A stretch of DNA of 64,000 bases from Holothuria scabra (taxonomy: Eukaryota > Echinodermata > Holothuroidea > Aspidochirotida > Holothuriidae), in NCBI GenBank assembly GCA_037179385.1, contig CM074187.1:7006001-7070000 (forward strand), read 5' to 3'. The notes below the pieces were generated by a model. That model was not told where the DNA came from and did not search any database. It saw nothing but the letters and a program-made list of their open reading frames with translations. This document shows, in pieces, positions 15,938 through 35,667 of the stretch; position 1 is the first letter of the stretch; the number at the start of each line of letters is the position of its first letter. The translations under genes and the position numbers were made by a program.

Positions 15938-17037
15938 GACCAGCTCGTTGATGGGGGAAAATTTGTCCCCGAAACTTCATCGGAAGGGACTGAGTAGGCC
16001 GTCGGTGTATACGAAGAATTGTCAAAGAGAGCAAGAAAAATATCTTCACAAAGATGAACTCTATTTGACTCAGAGCTAAGATTTCGACCAGTGATTTGGT
16101 AACTGAAATCATCATAGGTATCATAATATTGCGAAATCGTGGCAAGAGCATCAGTACACATTTCGCTGTCTTGGACAATACTGGGGACAGCGTCGATAAG
16201 TTTTGTCACCCTTCTGAAGGTATTCATACGGCGAAGGATTTCCAGAAAGAAAGTTACAAATATCAACCGTTCGGAAAACCGTCAAAAGATCCTTTAACGC
16301 ATCATCACTGTTGCAGATATTTACTTGGTGGAAATATTCCAACGTATATGCAACAGGATACGCCAACATTTTTTTAATTTTGTCGACTATTTGATCCATT
16401 CTGTCATCTAACAAAATTCGTAATGCTGAACAGGGTCCATACCAGTCACCTGAGAATGGAGATGGTCCCAACCAGTCAAGTAACTTAAATGCAATACGAA
16501 AAAACTTTTCGAGGAAATTGGTCTCAAAAACAGCCACAAGTGGGTCACGGTTACACTCTGAACTATTCCTATCATACTGAAGGCATTGGTCGTAGGCACT
16601 CAACAGCCTTTGCGCAAGATTATCAACCCCGAGTTTATTCCAAGCTGAAATACAATGATTGAAAACATTTGACTGGAGTCCCTGTTGAAGTGATGTCACC
16701 AACGGGTCACATCCACTTCGAATCTGCATGTCCGGAAAAAGTATGTTCAGTAAAGGGCCGTAATGGATGCAAGCATGTCCAACTAATTCTTGCCAAGAAT
16801 TTGGCACATTCCAAAGAAATCCAACAAATTGAAGGGTTTCGTTGACCATAAAGCCAGGGAGTATTTCACCAGGATTTGAAAAAAATGCAATGTCGGAGAG
16901 CTGTGGAAGTTGCTGATTCCAGTTTATTTCCCAGTCCGTCGTGTATGATGAGGGAGAGCGTTCGAAGCCGAAAAGTAGAACACGGTGAACATAAGAAAGC
17001 ACACGTTAAAATACATTTTCAACAAATCTGGTGTCAT
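15938..17037 (-). pseudogene. Truncated, frameshifted secreted-protein locus
   Basis: From the ATG at 17037 (or 17016) a frame encodes a clear signal peptide, MYFNVCFLMFTVFYFSASNA, and soon stops. A second frame then runs about 240 residues, with DWEINWNQQLPQLSDIAFFS, many Cys, and an N-glycosylation site in YDRNSSECNRD. A third frame near 16200 carries the C-terminal part (SIVQDSEMCTDALATISQYY) and runs into the element terminus, stopping at 15856. So one intronless-looking gene for a secreted Cys-containing protein has two one-base shifts. Its 3' end appears replaced by the inserted element. I do not recognise the family. It could be a host gene hit by the insertion or an older viral passenger. 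Confidence 0.5.
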
Positions 17038-17639
17038 GAAAGAGACCAAATAGCAGTGTAGTTAACGTACTATGAAAATGACTTGAACCTGGAAGAGAAA
17101 GGGAATGAAGCATAACCGGTCTGAGAACTCAAACTACACAACCACACACACACACACACAAACACACATACGTACGCTTGTAAACATCGCAGAAGCTCGG
17201 CTATCTAATCAGAGATTTCATAAGGAGGTAAAAGAGGGCTTCTTAATATTTTTTAAGCGGAAAATTGGAAACTTAGTTCATACATTTGATAGGCTAATAA
17301 CCTAAAATATGAAATAGAGGAATTTATTGATTCCTTGTAGCCCCAAACCAGGGTTATGTTACATCCTTTCTATAAGCAACATAACATTTTAACAGGTTGG
17401 AGTGGAGAGGTTCTATTACGTTACAGGTTAAAGAGCACGAAGAATGGGGGGGGGGAGAGATAAAGCCTCACAAAGTGTCATTTACATGTAGTCCACATCG
17501 TATTCCAAAGATGGACAATCAAAAAACACTGCGAGTAATAAGATTATACCACTTTCTTGGAACTTTGTCTATATTACCCTTATAGCTCGAGCTGATGAAG
17601 CGGTGCTCTTGATTGGGCACACCTTATTTTGGGGGTGAC
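17038..17639. other. Noncoding, short CA and G tracts
   Basis: A short CA-rich tract lies at about 17142-17168 and a run of G at about 17446-17455. No gene is supported. Confidence 0.5.
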
Positions 17640-18260
17640 AAATCATAAATTTGATGATTGATGTGTGGAGACAAAAACGAGGAAGAACCCTATAGTTTTG
17701 GTGGAGGTCAAAGGTCATCTGGGGTCACCAAGAGGTCAAGTCTGAAAACCTTGTTAACATGATATCTCAAGATAGTAAGCTTGGGTAGATTTAATATTTG
17801 GTTTGTAGATTAGTTATGGTCAGAAAATGGTCCCTATTGTGTTTGGCAGAGTTCAAGGGACATCTTGGGTCAATTGGAGTCAAAGTCTGAAAATCTTGTT
17901 AACACGATAACTCAAGATAAGAAACTCGGATAGGTTTCATATTTGGTATGTGGATGTGTTATGGTCAGGAGATGGTCCCTATTGTTTTTGGCAGAGGTCA
18001 AAGGTCATCTGGGGTCACCGGGGGCCAAAGTCTGAAAATCTTGTTGACACGATATCTCAAGATAGGAAACTTGGATAGATATCGTATTTGGTATGTGGAT
18101 GAGTTATAGTCAGGTGATAGTCACTATTTTTTGCAGAGGCCAAAGTTCATCTGGGGTCACCAGTGGTCAAAGTCTAAAAAATGTGGTTAACGTGATATCT
18201 CAAGGTAGGAATCTTGGATAAATTTCACATGTGGTAAGTGAATGCGTTATGGTCACAAAA
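17640..18260 (+). repeat. ~145-bp tandem repeat array with DR1 motif, array 1
   Basis: About four to five diverged units. Each has AGGTCAAAGGTCATCTGGGG, then GTCTGAAAATCTTGTTAACA and CGATATCTCAAGATAGGAAA, then a part close to GTTATGGTCAGGAGATGGTC. The conserved blocks start at about 17705, 17850, 17995 and 18137. The left edge carries GAGGAAGAACCCT, also found at the edge of the inverted array at 57.5-59.0 kb. Confidence 0.85.
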
Positions 18261-21200
18261 TTTGGTTTGGGAGATGAGTTAGCGCATTTATTTGGGGGAA
18301 TTCCCCAATTTGTGACCTCACAAAATTTGAATCGGGTAATTTGAATAAAATCGGCATTTTACGATTTTGTTCACCTAACGTTATCATTTCGAAGTATAAG
18401 TGATTAAACTTACTGTACCTCAATTGGAACAGTAATAATTTTGTTGTAAAATCAATAAATGATCATTTTGTGCATTGCCAACATTTTTCTTTGAGTGAGG
18501 GTAAGTTTTTTTTCTCTTTTTTTTATCCATTATTTATTGGTAATACTAACATCATCAACAACAATCAATTATTAAACATACAGTATGCATATAAACAATA
18601 ATGATGTCGAAAAGGAATAAGGATCAATGTGATTGAAGGAGTCATACTAACCAAAGTTATACCACATAGATATAAGAAAAGAGACATTTTACAAAAAAAA
18701 AAAAAATACAAAAAAGAAACAATATATATCATAAACCACACAGAAGCAAATGGACCCTAATCTAAGAATATTTATTAAATAGAGACCAAGGTCTAATACA
18801 TGCCCTATACAAAATTTCAGCAAATTTGAAAGCAAGCGCAAGGTACACAATGGTTTAGTTTCCGACGGTCAGGCGTTGCACTGTGGCGACAACATTTTAG
18901 CGATTTTCGAAAGCCCAGAAGAGGTGTATTTTCGCCTCGCAATTCTCGAAGAGTAAGGGAAAAGCAACACTTTTGTTGCTGTTGGAACATCATTTTACAT
19001 TGAGTTTAACTATGCATATCTGAGATTAATTTTCAACTTTCAGAGTCGTGAAGCGGAGGTTAAAGATACCAAGTTGCCTACTGAGCCGCTTCGCTTAAGG
19101 GAGTTATACCATATATGCGTCTGTTATCCATTGGTTCATTGTGTCTATCAGTCAGCACGTTCCGCTTCCAGTCACTTGTGAAGTGAAAGTTGGTTAGATG
19201 GAGTTTCGCAGGCCAGTTTTCGATCAATTGGTTTCTTATAAGTGAGAGAAGGTGAGCTTTTCAATGTGAAGCCCATGCAAAACACTTCACCAACTTACAA
19301 TAGCCACGGACCTGCTAAATTACTCGGAACATTCATCAGAAATCTTATCCAGAGGGGAATTGAATGTATGGGAAGTGCATCCGCTAGAGTGGGAAAGAAG
19401 GATCTGTCCCCACCTCTCGAGAAGAAGGTATGTAACCCCCTTTTTATAACCATAAAAACTTAAAATATTGTCAATATTTTGGTTTCTTAGCAATAAAGAG
19501 GAGGGGGTAAAGAACTGACTCGCCGCAAGCGCGACAAAGATTACTTGCCAAAATGGTGACCTTTCCTTACTAAATAGCAAGACTGACACCTAAGCTAATT
19601 GTCGAACGTGCGACAAGTAGTCAGGATACACGGACGAAATAGGGCCTACTGGCAGCACTCGTGAAAAATAGAGGCGCAGGGTTTTTGGCAAATGCACACT
19701 GTTTTTGTTGTTCTCGGTATAATTAAATCCCCCCCCCCCAACACATATCATACTGTGATGAGATAATCTGGGATTCAAAAATCTATTTTGAAATTGGAAC
19801 TATATGTCAAATTATATCTTCTAACATAATTGAAATTACTTTTGACCAATCCAAGCTCTCCATTAGCCTTATCGGGATAATTTGCTCACTGCCAGCTTAA
19901 AGGTAAAGAGCAACCCCCAAACTTATTTTGAAGAAAAAGCTAAATAACACAATTTTCATCTTATTTCTCTTCGAAGCGTCTTTTATTACATTTTATGATT
20001 TTACTATTGCATATCCAAGGTAAACCAAGCAGCTATTTCTGGTAAATTTCACATTTGAAGAGAAATAACACTGTCATATGACTCCCAACAGCCAATCATG
20101 AAACTGGACAGTCTACTACACTTCTTCAATTTGGGATGACTGCTCCTGCCCTTTAACCGAATAAGTTTCAATTGATCATGGAAAGTTTGAAGTTAAAAGT
20201 TTTGGATGGAAGGACTTCGCGCATATTTTTATTGAAAGACATTTCAAGGTCTGAGAAAACAAGAAAATAATCTGTTATCTTGACAGAATTGTATTTCACA
20301 TTCCATTAACAAGAACCCATCATTTGATACAACATACAGAGAAAATCGGACCTATTCTACTTGGGTTTTAAGATTTATAAGTTACACTACAACTTCAAAT
20401 TGCATTTAATGAAATTTTTACAGTTGATAACTTACCATGTAGCTTAGGTACATTCAAAGGTCTTGATATCGTCTGACGTCCTTTGTCTTCTTTTCGATTC
20501 AACATTTCAAAAGAACTTCGCAGTTCCGTTTTCTACCTCAAACAGCCTAAATTGAATGACGAACCAATACAATGTCTTGTATGATTCCGTAGTTTACGTT
20601 GGTGAATTTGATCCAATCAAATTTCAGCTTTATAAATCATGGGCAGTCAAATATCGTTGAGATATGGGCGTGTTCAATGCTTTTGTTCCAAGTGTTACAA
20701 TATTGACCTGCCTGGGATTTTCCTATTTTTATTGAGTGGCATATATACCTGTATTTAATTCCCTTCCTGAAATCCTGAAATTCCACCTCAGTCGGAAGAC
20801 AGAGTTTTCCCCCATCTAAACAAACGTCACCTAAAACATTTGTATTATGCTGCTCAAGCAATTTCTGTTTAATGTACTTTGAAGCAGCAACTTATTATTG
20901 CATTATGAATCTTCCACAAAGTAACGAAAAGAGAGAAGTCCTAATTATCAATTCCAAATCCTGTTTCTTTAGAATCGCGTCCATACCTAGGAACAATAAC
21001 ATAATTGTGAAACTATACCTTTAAATAACCAACATATCTGGAACTGGTGTTTAACTTCAATCAAAACATAACTGAAGATGATTGCGCGCAAATCCCTTTG
21101 TATTTCCCTTTGATATTTCTGTATAGGACAAATATTATATATTAATACACATCCGATTTTTTCCACAGTCCACCCAGCTGGACAGAAGTACCGACAAAAT

Positions 21201-22309
21201 CAGCCAATATACTGAAAACATTCCAAAAGCTCATGTGGGTAGCTGCGTCTCCGTACTTTACGATTTCAAAGCCGCACCCAACTACTAACAATATGATCTG
21301 CACCAACAATACTTCACCGCAGAATCAAGGAAAATTTATTTATGCCTCGTGTTGTATTGTGTGTATAGTAAATTCCGCTCCGCAGTCTATTTAAGTTATT
21401 CTGTTTCGTGTCCACTTATTTGCATATGTATCTTTACGATCTACGTTCCAAACATGCTAAGTTTCGCATTTGTGTTAATACAGAGGCCAGTCTTGTCCTG
21501 GCCATCAGGATAAAGACACCGATCTCTACGTCTTGATGGAGGTGGACCCCGACCCCTCATGACCCTTTGGGATGGTGGCCCTAATTCGGGGCAGTTACTT
21601 GTGTGTTGGTTGTGGCTCTTCGGGAGCAGTGTTCGTGGTTTTGTTTGGGAAAGTGATGTTCCGTTTATTGATTGAAGAGTTTTGTTTAGACGTTTTCAGG
21701 GACTGTGGCTTTCCGGGAGCGGTGCTAGTTTCGTTGGTGTTGGTTATTCACCCTTTTGGTTTTCGGCCATATGTAATCGTTTCGCCACCTGGTCGTGTCC
21801 GTTTTTCAGCACGTTAAAAGCGCCTACGTCTTGATTTGGTTGTGTGGGTGTGTCTGTCTGCCTGTCTGTCTGTTTTACCGGGATAGAAAACCACACACGA
21901 CGTGGGGGTAAAGCTTGTGTGGTTCTGTGGGGTAAAATGTCTGTTCTCTCTTCAAAACCTTTCATCATCTCAATTCAATTGCTGTTCAGTGTTCAGTTTT
22001 TGTGAATTTCGCAGTAAATGTGCCACATTAGAATCATGTAATACATGTTGTGTTTGGCTGAAAGATTGGATACGGTATGGCGGTGGGTGAAGTATGCTCA
22101 CCGTTGCTTATTTTGGTTAATTATATCAGTTTTGCATTTTTTGAGTTTCACTCGTTGGCTAATTTGGTCCTATTACATTGCCTATAATTAAGGTTACGCT
22201 CACCCGTACTAGGCTACTCCATGTCATAACAATAAACAGCCTCAAAACAAAAACCTGTATTAGACCAGTGCTCTGAAGCACTGTCCAACTGTTGTAGGTG
22301 CAAAGAGTT
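18261..22309. other. Noncoding host DNA
   Basis: AT-rich, with an A run near 18692, a C run near 19730 and a CTGT-rich tract near 21855-21875. Reading frames are short and show no recognisable domain. No gene is supported. Confidence 0.5.
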
Positions 22310-22595
22310 AGTTAGTCCGTCAGTCAGTCGGTCCAGTCCAGTCCAGTCCAGTCAGTCAGTTGGAGTTTTACGGCCCAGTTTCCAACATATTGGTTCAAGT
22401 CGAGCCGGCTTTTTCCAGTGTGGTGCACTGGCTTTTTCCCGACTTCATTGCTTATGCGGCGCATAACAGACCACGGCTGTAGGCCTATATACCATTTTTA
22501 AGAGTATCTGGGATGACTCGAACTGGGAATCGAACCCTGACCTTCGGCGTGAATGGCGGATGCATTACCGTTAGACCAAACACGCGGTCAAAGAG
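22310..22595 (-). mobile_element. tRNA-derived SINE, copy 1
   Basis: On the minus strand there is a tRNA-like head with a box-A-like TGGTCTAACGGTAATGC and box-B-like GGTTCGATTCC. A body follows, with GAGCCGGCT and CCATTGCTT-like blocks on the plus strand (CGACTTCATTGCTT here). It ends in a (GTCCA)n/(GTCAG)n tract near 22317-22360. The body matches copies near 43.2 and 46.2 kb. Confidence 0.7.
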
Positions 22596-23842
22596 TCACA
22601 TGCTGGTTAGTCCAACATGAGTTGAAGGTATATGAATAAAGTGTAGACTATGATTGTGTCCAAAATAAAAGTAAAATAAAAAAAAACAACGGGAAGGTCA
22701 TCATTACATCAGAAGTGTTGCGCGACTGCTGCAACTGCTGCCTTAGTTACAGCACTACCATAAGTTACATTAATGAAAGGATGCTTTTGTTGTTCAGGGT
22801 GTTTTAAACGTTTTAAGATAGCGTGCTCAGTGACATCGTTCCATTAGGGGCTTAGGGCAACAAAAATGGGCATTTGGACAGGCTTGTAGTCAAGGGGAGG
22901 AATGAAAGAAGCTTAAAAAACATATTAACAAAGGCAAATGGCATAAAAGGTCGTCATTGCAAACTCTATTACGTTTGAGGCATACTAGTGGAATATTTTG
23001 CGTTTGGAGATCTAAAGCGTTTCTTCCCTACCTCCTTGCGCTATTTAAAAAACACTTTTTCCAGAATTCGATTGGGTGCATTATCCCCTGGCCTCCTTCT
23101 AGTTACATCAATGACCTATACGTGGTTTATGAATTCTCACGTGTCGCTCAAGAAAATTCAGCCCGGAAGAAACGTCAAGAAATTAATGTCTGATCAGAAA
23201 GTAGCTTACTAGTCTGATCAGACAAATGGCTCAGTATATGAGTTCTCAGGTTATAACGCTGTTTAATATCAAGCTTACTTAGCCTGCCAGATTCAAACCA
23301 AAAGGTCACCAGTGTCACCTATCACACCAGTTTGACCCCAGTTGTTATTTACATGTGAGTGTCAATGTGTGTGTATCATTTGCATAAATGAAAACATATG
23401 CATTTTCCATTTAGTTATACATTGTTCATGTCACGCCACTTTCTTCTCCCCTTCGTAACGCCACGGCTGCTCGAGCGACAAGTTCAAATTTTATGAACCC
23501 AATCATAAACTACATATAGGCCATTGTCGTATCTGAAGGGATGCCAGGGGCCATATCCCCTACCGAATTCTGAAAAAAATATTTTGAAATACCACAAAAA
23601 GAAAGACTTCAATGATACTAATGATGCAGATGATAGCAGCACCAGTTTACATCTTAGGGTACTTAATTTTCCGAAAATCAGTTAACTGTAGTTGGCCATC
23701 CCCAATAAAATATCCTGGTTACTCTCATGATGAAAGCTTCTGTCAGACACAGCAAAGTCAATTATATAGACCGATAAATTAACACAAGTTACATGCTCAC
23801 ATACGCACGCGCCCAGTCACGAACCTATCTGTTCCCTTTCCC
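22596..23842. other. Noncoding host DNA
   Basis: No gene, RNA or clear repeat is supported between the SINE and the tRNA-like sequence. Confidence 0.5.
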
Positions 23843-23915
23843 GCCTCCACCGGGATTCGAACTCGGGACCTCCCGCTTTCTAAAGCGGACGCTCTAACCA
23901 CTGAGCCATGAAGCC
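23843..23915 (-). tRNA. tRNA-like sequence, probably a pseudogene or SINE head
   Basis: 73 nt on the minus strand. The acceptor pairs GGCTTCA with TGGAGGC (one mismatch). The D-arm is GCTC-AGTGGTTA-GAGC, and the T-loop is TTCGAAT. The anticodon arm is abnormal: the best 5-bp stem leaves an 8-nt loop, and the T-stem has a C-A mismatch. These faults argue for a tRNA-derived repeat and not a working tRNA, so no anticodon is assigned. Its 3' third recurs at 24184-24214. Confidence 0.45.
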
Positions 23916-24183
23916 AAGTTTGGTTGGCCTTTGTTCAAATAACAGATGAAGCAACTCGCAATTCACCTCCTGAGCAGGCGCCTAATTTTTTGGAACAGCA
24001 CTAGTTCTCGTTTGACGCAAGCCCAACCAGAGATCAAAGTTGATGCTATCCAGCTGAACACAATTGTTTATTCGCCAGCGGATCTCCGAAGAGATACAGA
24101 AACCTGTGAAGGCAGAGATGAAGTGAAAATAAACGCTGACGACAACTGCGTGGAATATATAAATCAAATTGGTAATGTTGACT

Positions 24184-30779
<6,596 letters not shown>

Positions 30780-31305
30780 AGAAATCGAAAAGTCTTCAAT
30801 GTTTGGAAGGGGAAGCGAGACATGGACATCATGTGGAAGCTTTTAAACAAGGGTTGATAATTGCAGTTCCTAAATCTTCCCCGAACTTGGATGACCTTTC
30901 CGAAAACCAACAGGTCGGAATGATTTTCGCAGTTCGTCCTGTTAATGCGCAGTCTAGTTTTTTTTGCTGCGTGTTCTTTCCTTTTTGTCTACCATCTTGA
31001 AATCGAAAGGTCTTCAATGTTTGGAAGGGGAAGCGAGACATGGACATCATACGGAAGCTTTTAAACAAGGGTTGATAATTGCAGTTCCTAAATCTTCCCC
31101 GAACTTGGATGACCTTTCCGAAAACAAACAGGACGGAATGTTTTTCGCAGTTTGTCCTGTTAATGCGCAGTCTAGTATTTTGCTGCGCGTTCTGACCTTT
31201 TTGTCTACCATCTTGAAATCGAAAAGTCTTCAATGTTTGGAAGGGGAAGCGAGACATGGACATCATACGGAAGCTTTTAAACAAGGGTAGATAATTGTAG
31301 TTCAT
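30780..31305 (+). repeat. 217-bp tandem repeat, about 2.4 copies, interrupted
   Basis: Units begin GAAATCGAAAAGTCTTCAAT at 30780, 30999 and 31215 (periods 219 and 216). The third unit stops after about 90 bases, and its next block, CTAAATCTTCCCCGAACTTG, reappears at 32515. A LINE therefore sits inside the third unit. Confidence 0.9.
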
Positions 31306-32514
31306 GTTCAAAATTCAAATGTTTATTCAATCAATGCAAATAATAAAATTGGCATCGAAAATCGGAATGTTCCCAAAGCTCAAAAAACAACAGAGTTAAG
31401 AAATATAAAACAATGAATTAAAAAAAAAAAAAAGAAAATCTAAAATTGGGAACACGAAACCTAACATAAAACAGAAATCTAACCAGACGAATAAAAAAAA
31501 TTCACGGCGGCTGGATAAAAACTATTTATAAAACGTCTGTTTCCTTTAAAATTGCAAAGACGACGATTAGATGGCAAGAAGTTAAAATAACCATCAGCAG
31601 GGTGGCTCGGATCTCTAATATTTTTTTTCCATTCTCTTAGTAGCCCTATCTACATATAAAGAGTGCAGCGATGGAAAACTGGTACCAATGATTTTTTCCG
31701 CGGACCGAATAATAGAAGATATTGAGATCACATTGGTTAACACGGCCAAACCAGACAGTAATAGAAGAAGTGAGCACACTCTCGATTATTGCACGATAGA
31801 AGTTGATGAGAATAAAATGATTAATACCATACACTTTTAATTTACGCAAGAAGTACGGGCGTTGTTTTTCTTTTTCCAAAATTTCGGTCGAATTTACAGT
31901 CCAGTAGAGGTCGTCCGAAGTTCCAAGTACCAAGGAACTTGAATGACGAAACCTGCTCGACAATAGTACCATTAAGTGTAAGAGGGAGAATGGGCGTTTT
32001 AATTTTTCTAAAATCTATGACCATTTCTTTTGTTTTCGTAACATTTAGTAACAAGTGGTTCGCATCACACCAATTAACAATGGTATCTATCTGAGCCCGG
32101 TAGTGCGACTCGTCATTCTCCGATATTAAGCCTGTAACGGTGGTATCATCTGCAAATTTCACTACCAAAGACTTGAGATGTTCTGCTCTACAGTCATGAG
32201 TAAATATGGAATATGATTTTGGAGAAAGAGGACAGGCATGGGGTGTCCCAGCGTTCAAAATAAAGCAGAAGATAAATTTGTTCTCATTTTAACAACTTGA
32301 GATCGATTTAAAAGAAAATTTAAGATCCAATTACAAATAGAAACAGGAAGCTTAAGGTCGTTAATTAATTTAAAATGCAGTTTAAAAGGGATAATAGTAT
32401 TAAAAGCAGAACTATAATGAATAAATAAAACTCTCGCATATGACTTTTTTTCTTCAAGGTGCTGTAGAATTTCATGCATGTTAATAGAAATTGCTTCAAA
32501 TTGCGAATTAGCTC
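31306..32514 (-). mobile_element. Truncated non-LTR retrotransposon (CR1/L2-like LINE)
   Basis: The minus strand encodes reverse-transcriptase fragments in several frames: VLFIHYSSAFNTIIP (motif with the first catalytic region), FADDTTVTGLISENDESHY (the catalytic FADD), LNVTKTKEMVIDFRK, VSSFKFLGT, and a RAIIESVLTSSITVWFG thumb segment. Breaks between them show it is dead. The arrangement matches CR1/L2-type LINEs as I remember them. It is 5'-truncated at the right and inserted into the third 217-bp repeat unit, so it is younger than the tandem array. Confidence 0.85.
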
Positions 32515-34689
32515 CTAAATCTTCCCCGAACTTGGAAAGTCATTTTCCATATTATCATCCCCTATAAAAGAATCCTTAATCTATCTCAGTAACTTCTCCT
32601 CCATTCTTTCGCAGTTTTATTATCTCCTATTTTCTTTTTTTTTTCTTTTCTTTATTTTTTCTCTGACTAATTTTTCAGCATAGCCATAATGAAGAGAGGA
32701 GCACTCGGCGCGCGCCCCCTAAAATTCCCAAGACTTGTTGTGGTACTTTCGTAGATTGATTATTTTGCCTACTTGTTTGTACATCACGCTGTATTGTCTT
32801 AAATTTGTTACAATTTTGAAGATTTCATATTCTTTATGAAATATGGTGACATCGAAAGTCAAATCATAGGCGTACGAGGTCTGGTGTACAGGGACAGAAT
32901 GCTCCTTAAACAAGACCATATTTGCCAAAATTCTTTCAGAAATTTAAAAAATGAAACACACATCATAGCTGTGGAAACATTTCGATGAAAATTCAATGGG
33001 ATAATAAAAATACGAAAAGATACAAAAGATAAGGACTCTGTTATCTTAGGAAATAACTTGTACCCAGCTTCATAAGTCTTGCACAGTATTTGCCCGAAAT
33101 TGTAGAATACTCGAGGTGTTGCAAAAGAGTGTTAGGATGTTTTAAATTGCTAGATTTCTTGGCCAGAGGAGAAGATGTACCTGTGTATAAACAGTCACTG
33201 TGGCGCAGCTATACCGGCGGATGGGTGAGTGGGAGGCGGCATGGGGATCCTCGAATTGTAGCCTGACCAAAATATAAATTTACTTCACCGTATTTATTCG
33301 TAGGCGTATATGTAGGTTGTAAATGAAAAATTTTAACACAAATGGGCTCGATAATGTCATTTTCAGTGACCTGAGTACCGTATAAGTCAGGCGCGGATCC
33401 AGACATTTCAAAAAAAGGTGGGGGGGGGGGGGGGAGGTGAACTTAGAGAAAGCGGGTAATAGGGACGTACGGTGATTCTCTGTCTGAATATCTCGGTGGC
33501 GTAGGAAGCAATATGGAAGTGGACAGGAGGGGGCGGGGCGGAACAATTTTGGACCATGTACCTTTCCACACCCCATTGGCCAAAAGGGACATTTTTTGTG
33601 CTAAATTTTCCCTTTTTCCAATGACCAAAAACATTTTTTAAATTTAAAAAAATCTGATTTTGTCTTAGGTTTGAACACTAAAACTACTGCACACGTCGAA
33701 AATTTGGGTCCTTTTACACATTTGTGAATATGGAGTTTGTATTGAAAAAATAGTTTAGATTCAGGGTTTCCTGTAATGCCATTCAGTTTGAATATTTGGT
33801 TTCCTGTTAGCATATATCTAAGATAGCATGTCGACTGAAGATCGTTGTTGTTACATAATGTTATCTAAGGAGTGCGGAATGAGGCTTCGCGGCGACATTC
33901 AAAAAGCTCCCGAAACTTTTCTCTTTTTTAGACAAAATATTTAAAATTTTAAAAACCTTTATTGAAGAAAATTTTAGGGAAACGGCACTGTAGTGGGTCG
34001 AAAAAGTTCACCACGCACTACTTACTGCATAAAGGGTAGCAAGTTAGGGCGCGCGGAAAAGTTTGCCTTTTTGAAACTAATAATTACAAATATGAAGCTT
34101 TTATTAGTAAGAATTCGGAATTTTATGAAAGAATAGTTGGGAAAACCGTTCTGTATTTGACTGGTGTCTCAAATGCCAAATTTCCGAATTTTTCACTTTT
34201 TTAGCCGGGGCTGTCGCCCCTCCTTCTTGTAGCTTCGTCACTGCTCTGCAACATTGATCATTGATAACATTTTGAGCATTTAATAACTAAAAAATCCGTC
34301 TACACACAGACTACTCAACTGACAGGGGGAAAGTTATCTGATGATAGGTGTGTATGAGACCATAAATCCCTACCCCTCCGGCTTGGAAGTAGTAGCTAAG
34401 ATTTCCAAATTTTCTTTTGTGTGAATACTACTGTATCAGGGGTATATCTAAAAATAAAAGATCGCTAAATATTTTATAGCCTAATGGTTTTATACTGCTT
34501 GGGTCCTGCTTGTACTTTTTCTGATTACTCCAGTCCACTTGAATAGAGAAAAACTGCTCATAATTCAGATTCGGACCACTTAATGACATGTTCTTTTGGC
34601 TTTTTAAGTTGGTATCAGGGCGTTTATGTGGGGGGGGGGGTCGCCCTGAAAATATTGGGGGAAAGCATATTGTTTTGGCCCCAATAATT
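32515..34689. other. Noncoding host DNA with homopolymer runs
   Basis: The first 20 bases are the displaced tail of the tandem repeat. A run of G lies near 33419-33434. No gene is supported. Confidence 0.45.
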
Positions 34690-34980
34690 CAAACTTTTGC
34701 GAAAACCAAAGGCAGAGTAAACAAAGTATAGGTTTGTGGAAAAGAACCCTTAGGGCTCAGAGAAAACGTCAACTTGAGCCTATTTAAAGAAATAAAACTG
34801 CATTTATAATGCGCCATCTGTCTATGTTTTGCGTATATGCGTATCGATGTAAGTTGGTTTGCATGTTTGTTTGTGTGTGTAAAGTGTGCGCTCGCGTTCG
34901 TGTTGGTGTATTGCTTGTATGAGTCCGAACTCGGACACAATCTGAGGTTCTGGCTGTTGGAAGATCCCCCCCCCCCCCCC
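34690..34980. repeat. Dispersed repeat, copy 1
   Basis: Diverged match in the same orientation to about 37622-37870. Shared blocks include AAGGCAGA..AACAAAGTATA, GAAAACGTCAA, a GCG-rich ATGCG..TCAATGTAAG part and CTCGCGTTCG. It ends in a C run at 34968-34980. The element type is unknown. Confidence 0.55.
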
Positions 34981-35667
34981 ACCACCATGTGCAACCAGAT
35001 CTACGACCATGGTTGGTATGGCCAATGCCAAATTTCAGTAGAAATGATTTGCCCATGTAATCAGTAATAGCTAATATTTAATAGATATTTTGCAAATGAA
35101 GGTTGGTAGTAACATAGCCTATTTATACAGGATGGGTAATAAGCCCCCAGTTTTTGACTGTCGAGTTGCTATTAATACAGCGGTGTAACTACAAGGGGAA
35201 GGGGGTAATTTGCCCTCGTGGTTCTGAAATGAAAGAAAAAATCGGAGACTTGCCATTTATGTGAAACCAGGCCATCAAGTGATACCGGTCAGCTGCATTG
35301 CGGGTTTCACAATTGAATGCCCTAAGGCTTTAGTAAAGTTGTAAAATTTCTCCATCAACTCTTGATTTTCAACTGATTGTCAAAAAAGGCAGAAAAGTTT
35401 CAGCAGTGGCAGAGCCGTGTGTGTGTGTGTGGGGGGGGGGGGGTTCTGACGTCCGGACCTCCTAAAATTTCCAAACTTCCCCCTTTTTCAAATTTGATTA
35501 TTATTAAAAAAAAAACAAAAACAAAAAATCTAAAGTTAACCTTAAGTTACGTGAGGCACATAGAAACCCTAAGTTTTATCTGGAAGGAGCGTCCCACAAT
35601 AGCAAATTGGACGACGCTCGAAGGGTCATGTGCCGCAGGGAATGTAATTGTGTGGTTGTAGTTTTAG

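Noticed and set aside
30829..31311. 160-codon minus-strand frame with an internal duplication
   Set aside because: It follows the 217-bp tandem repeat and has no protein features.
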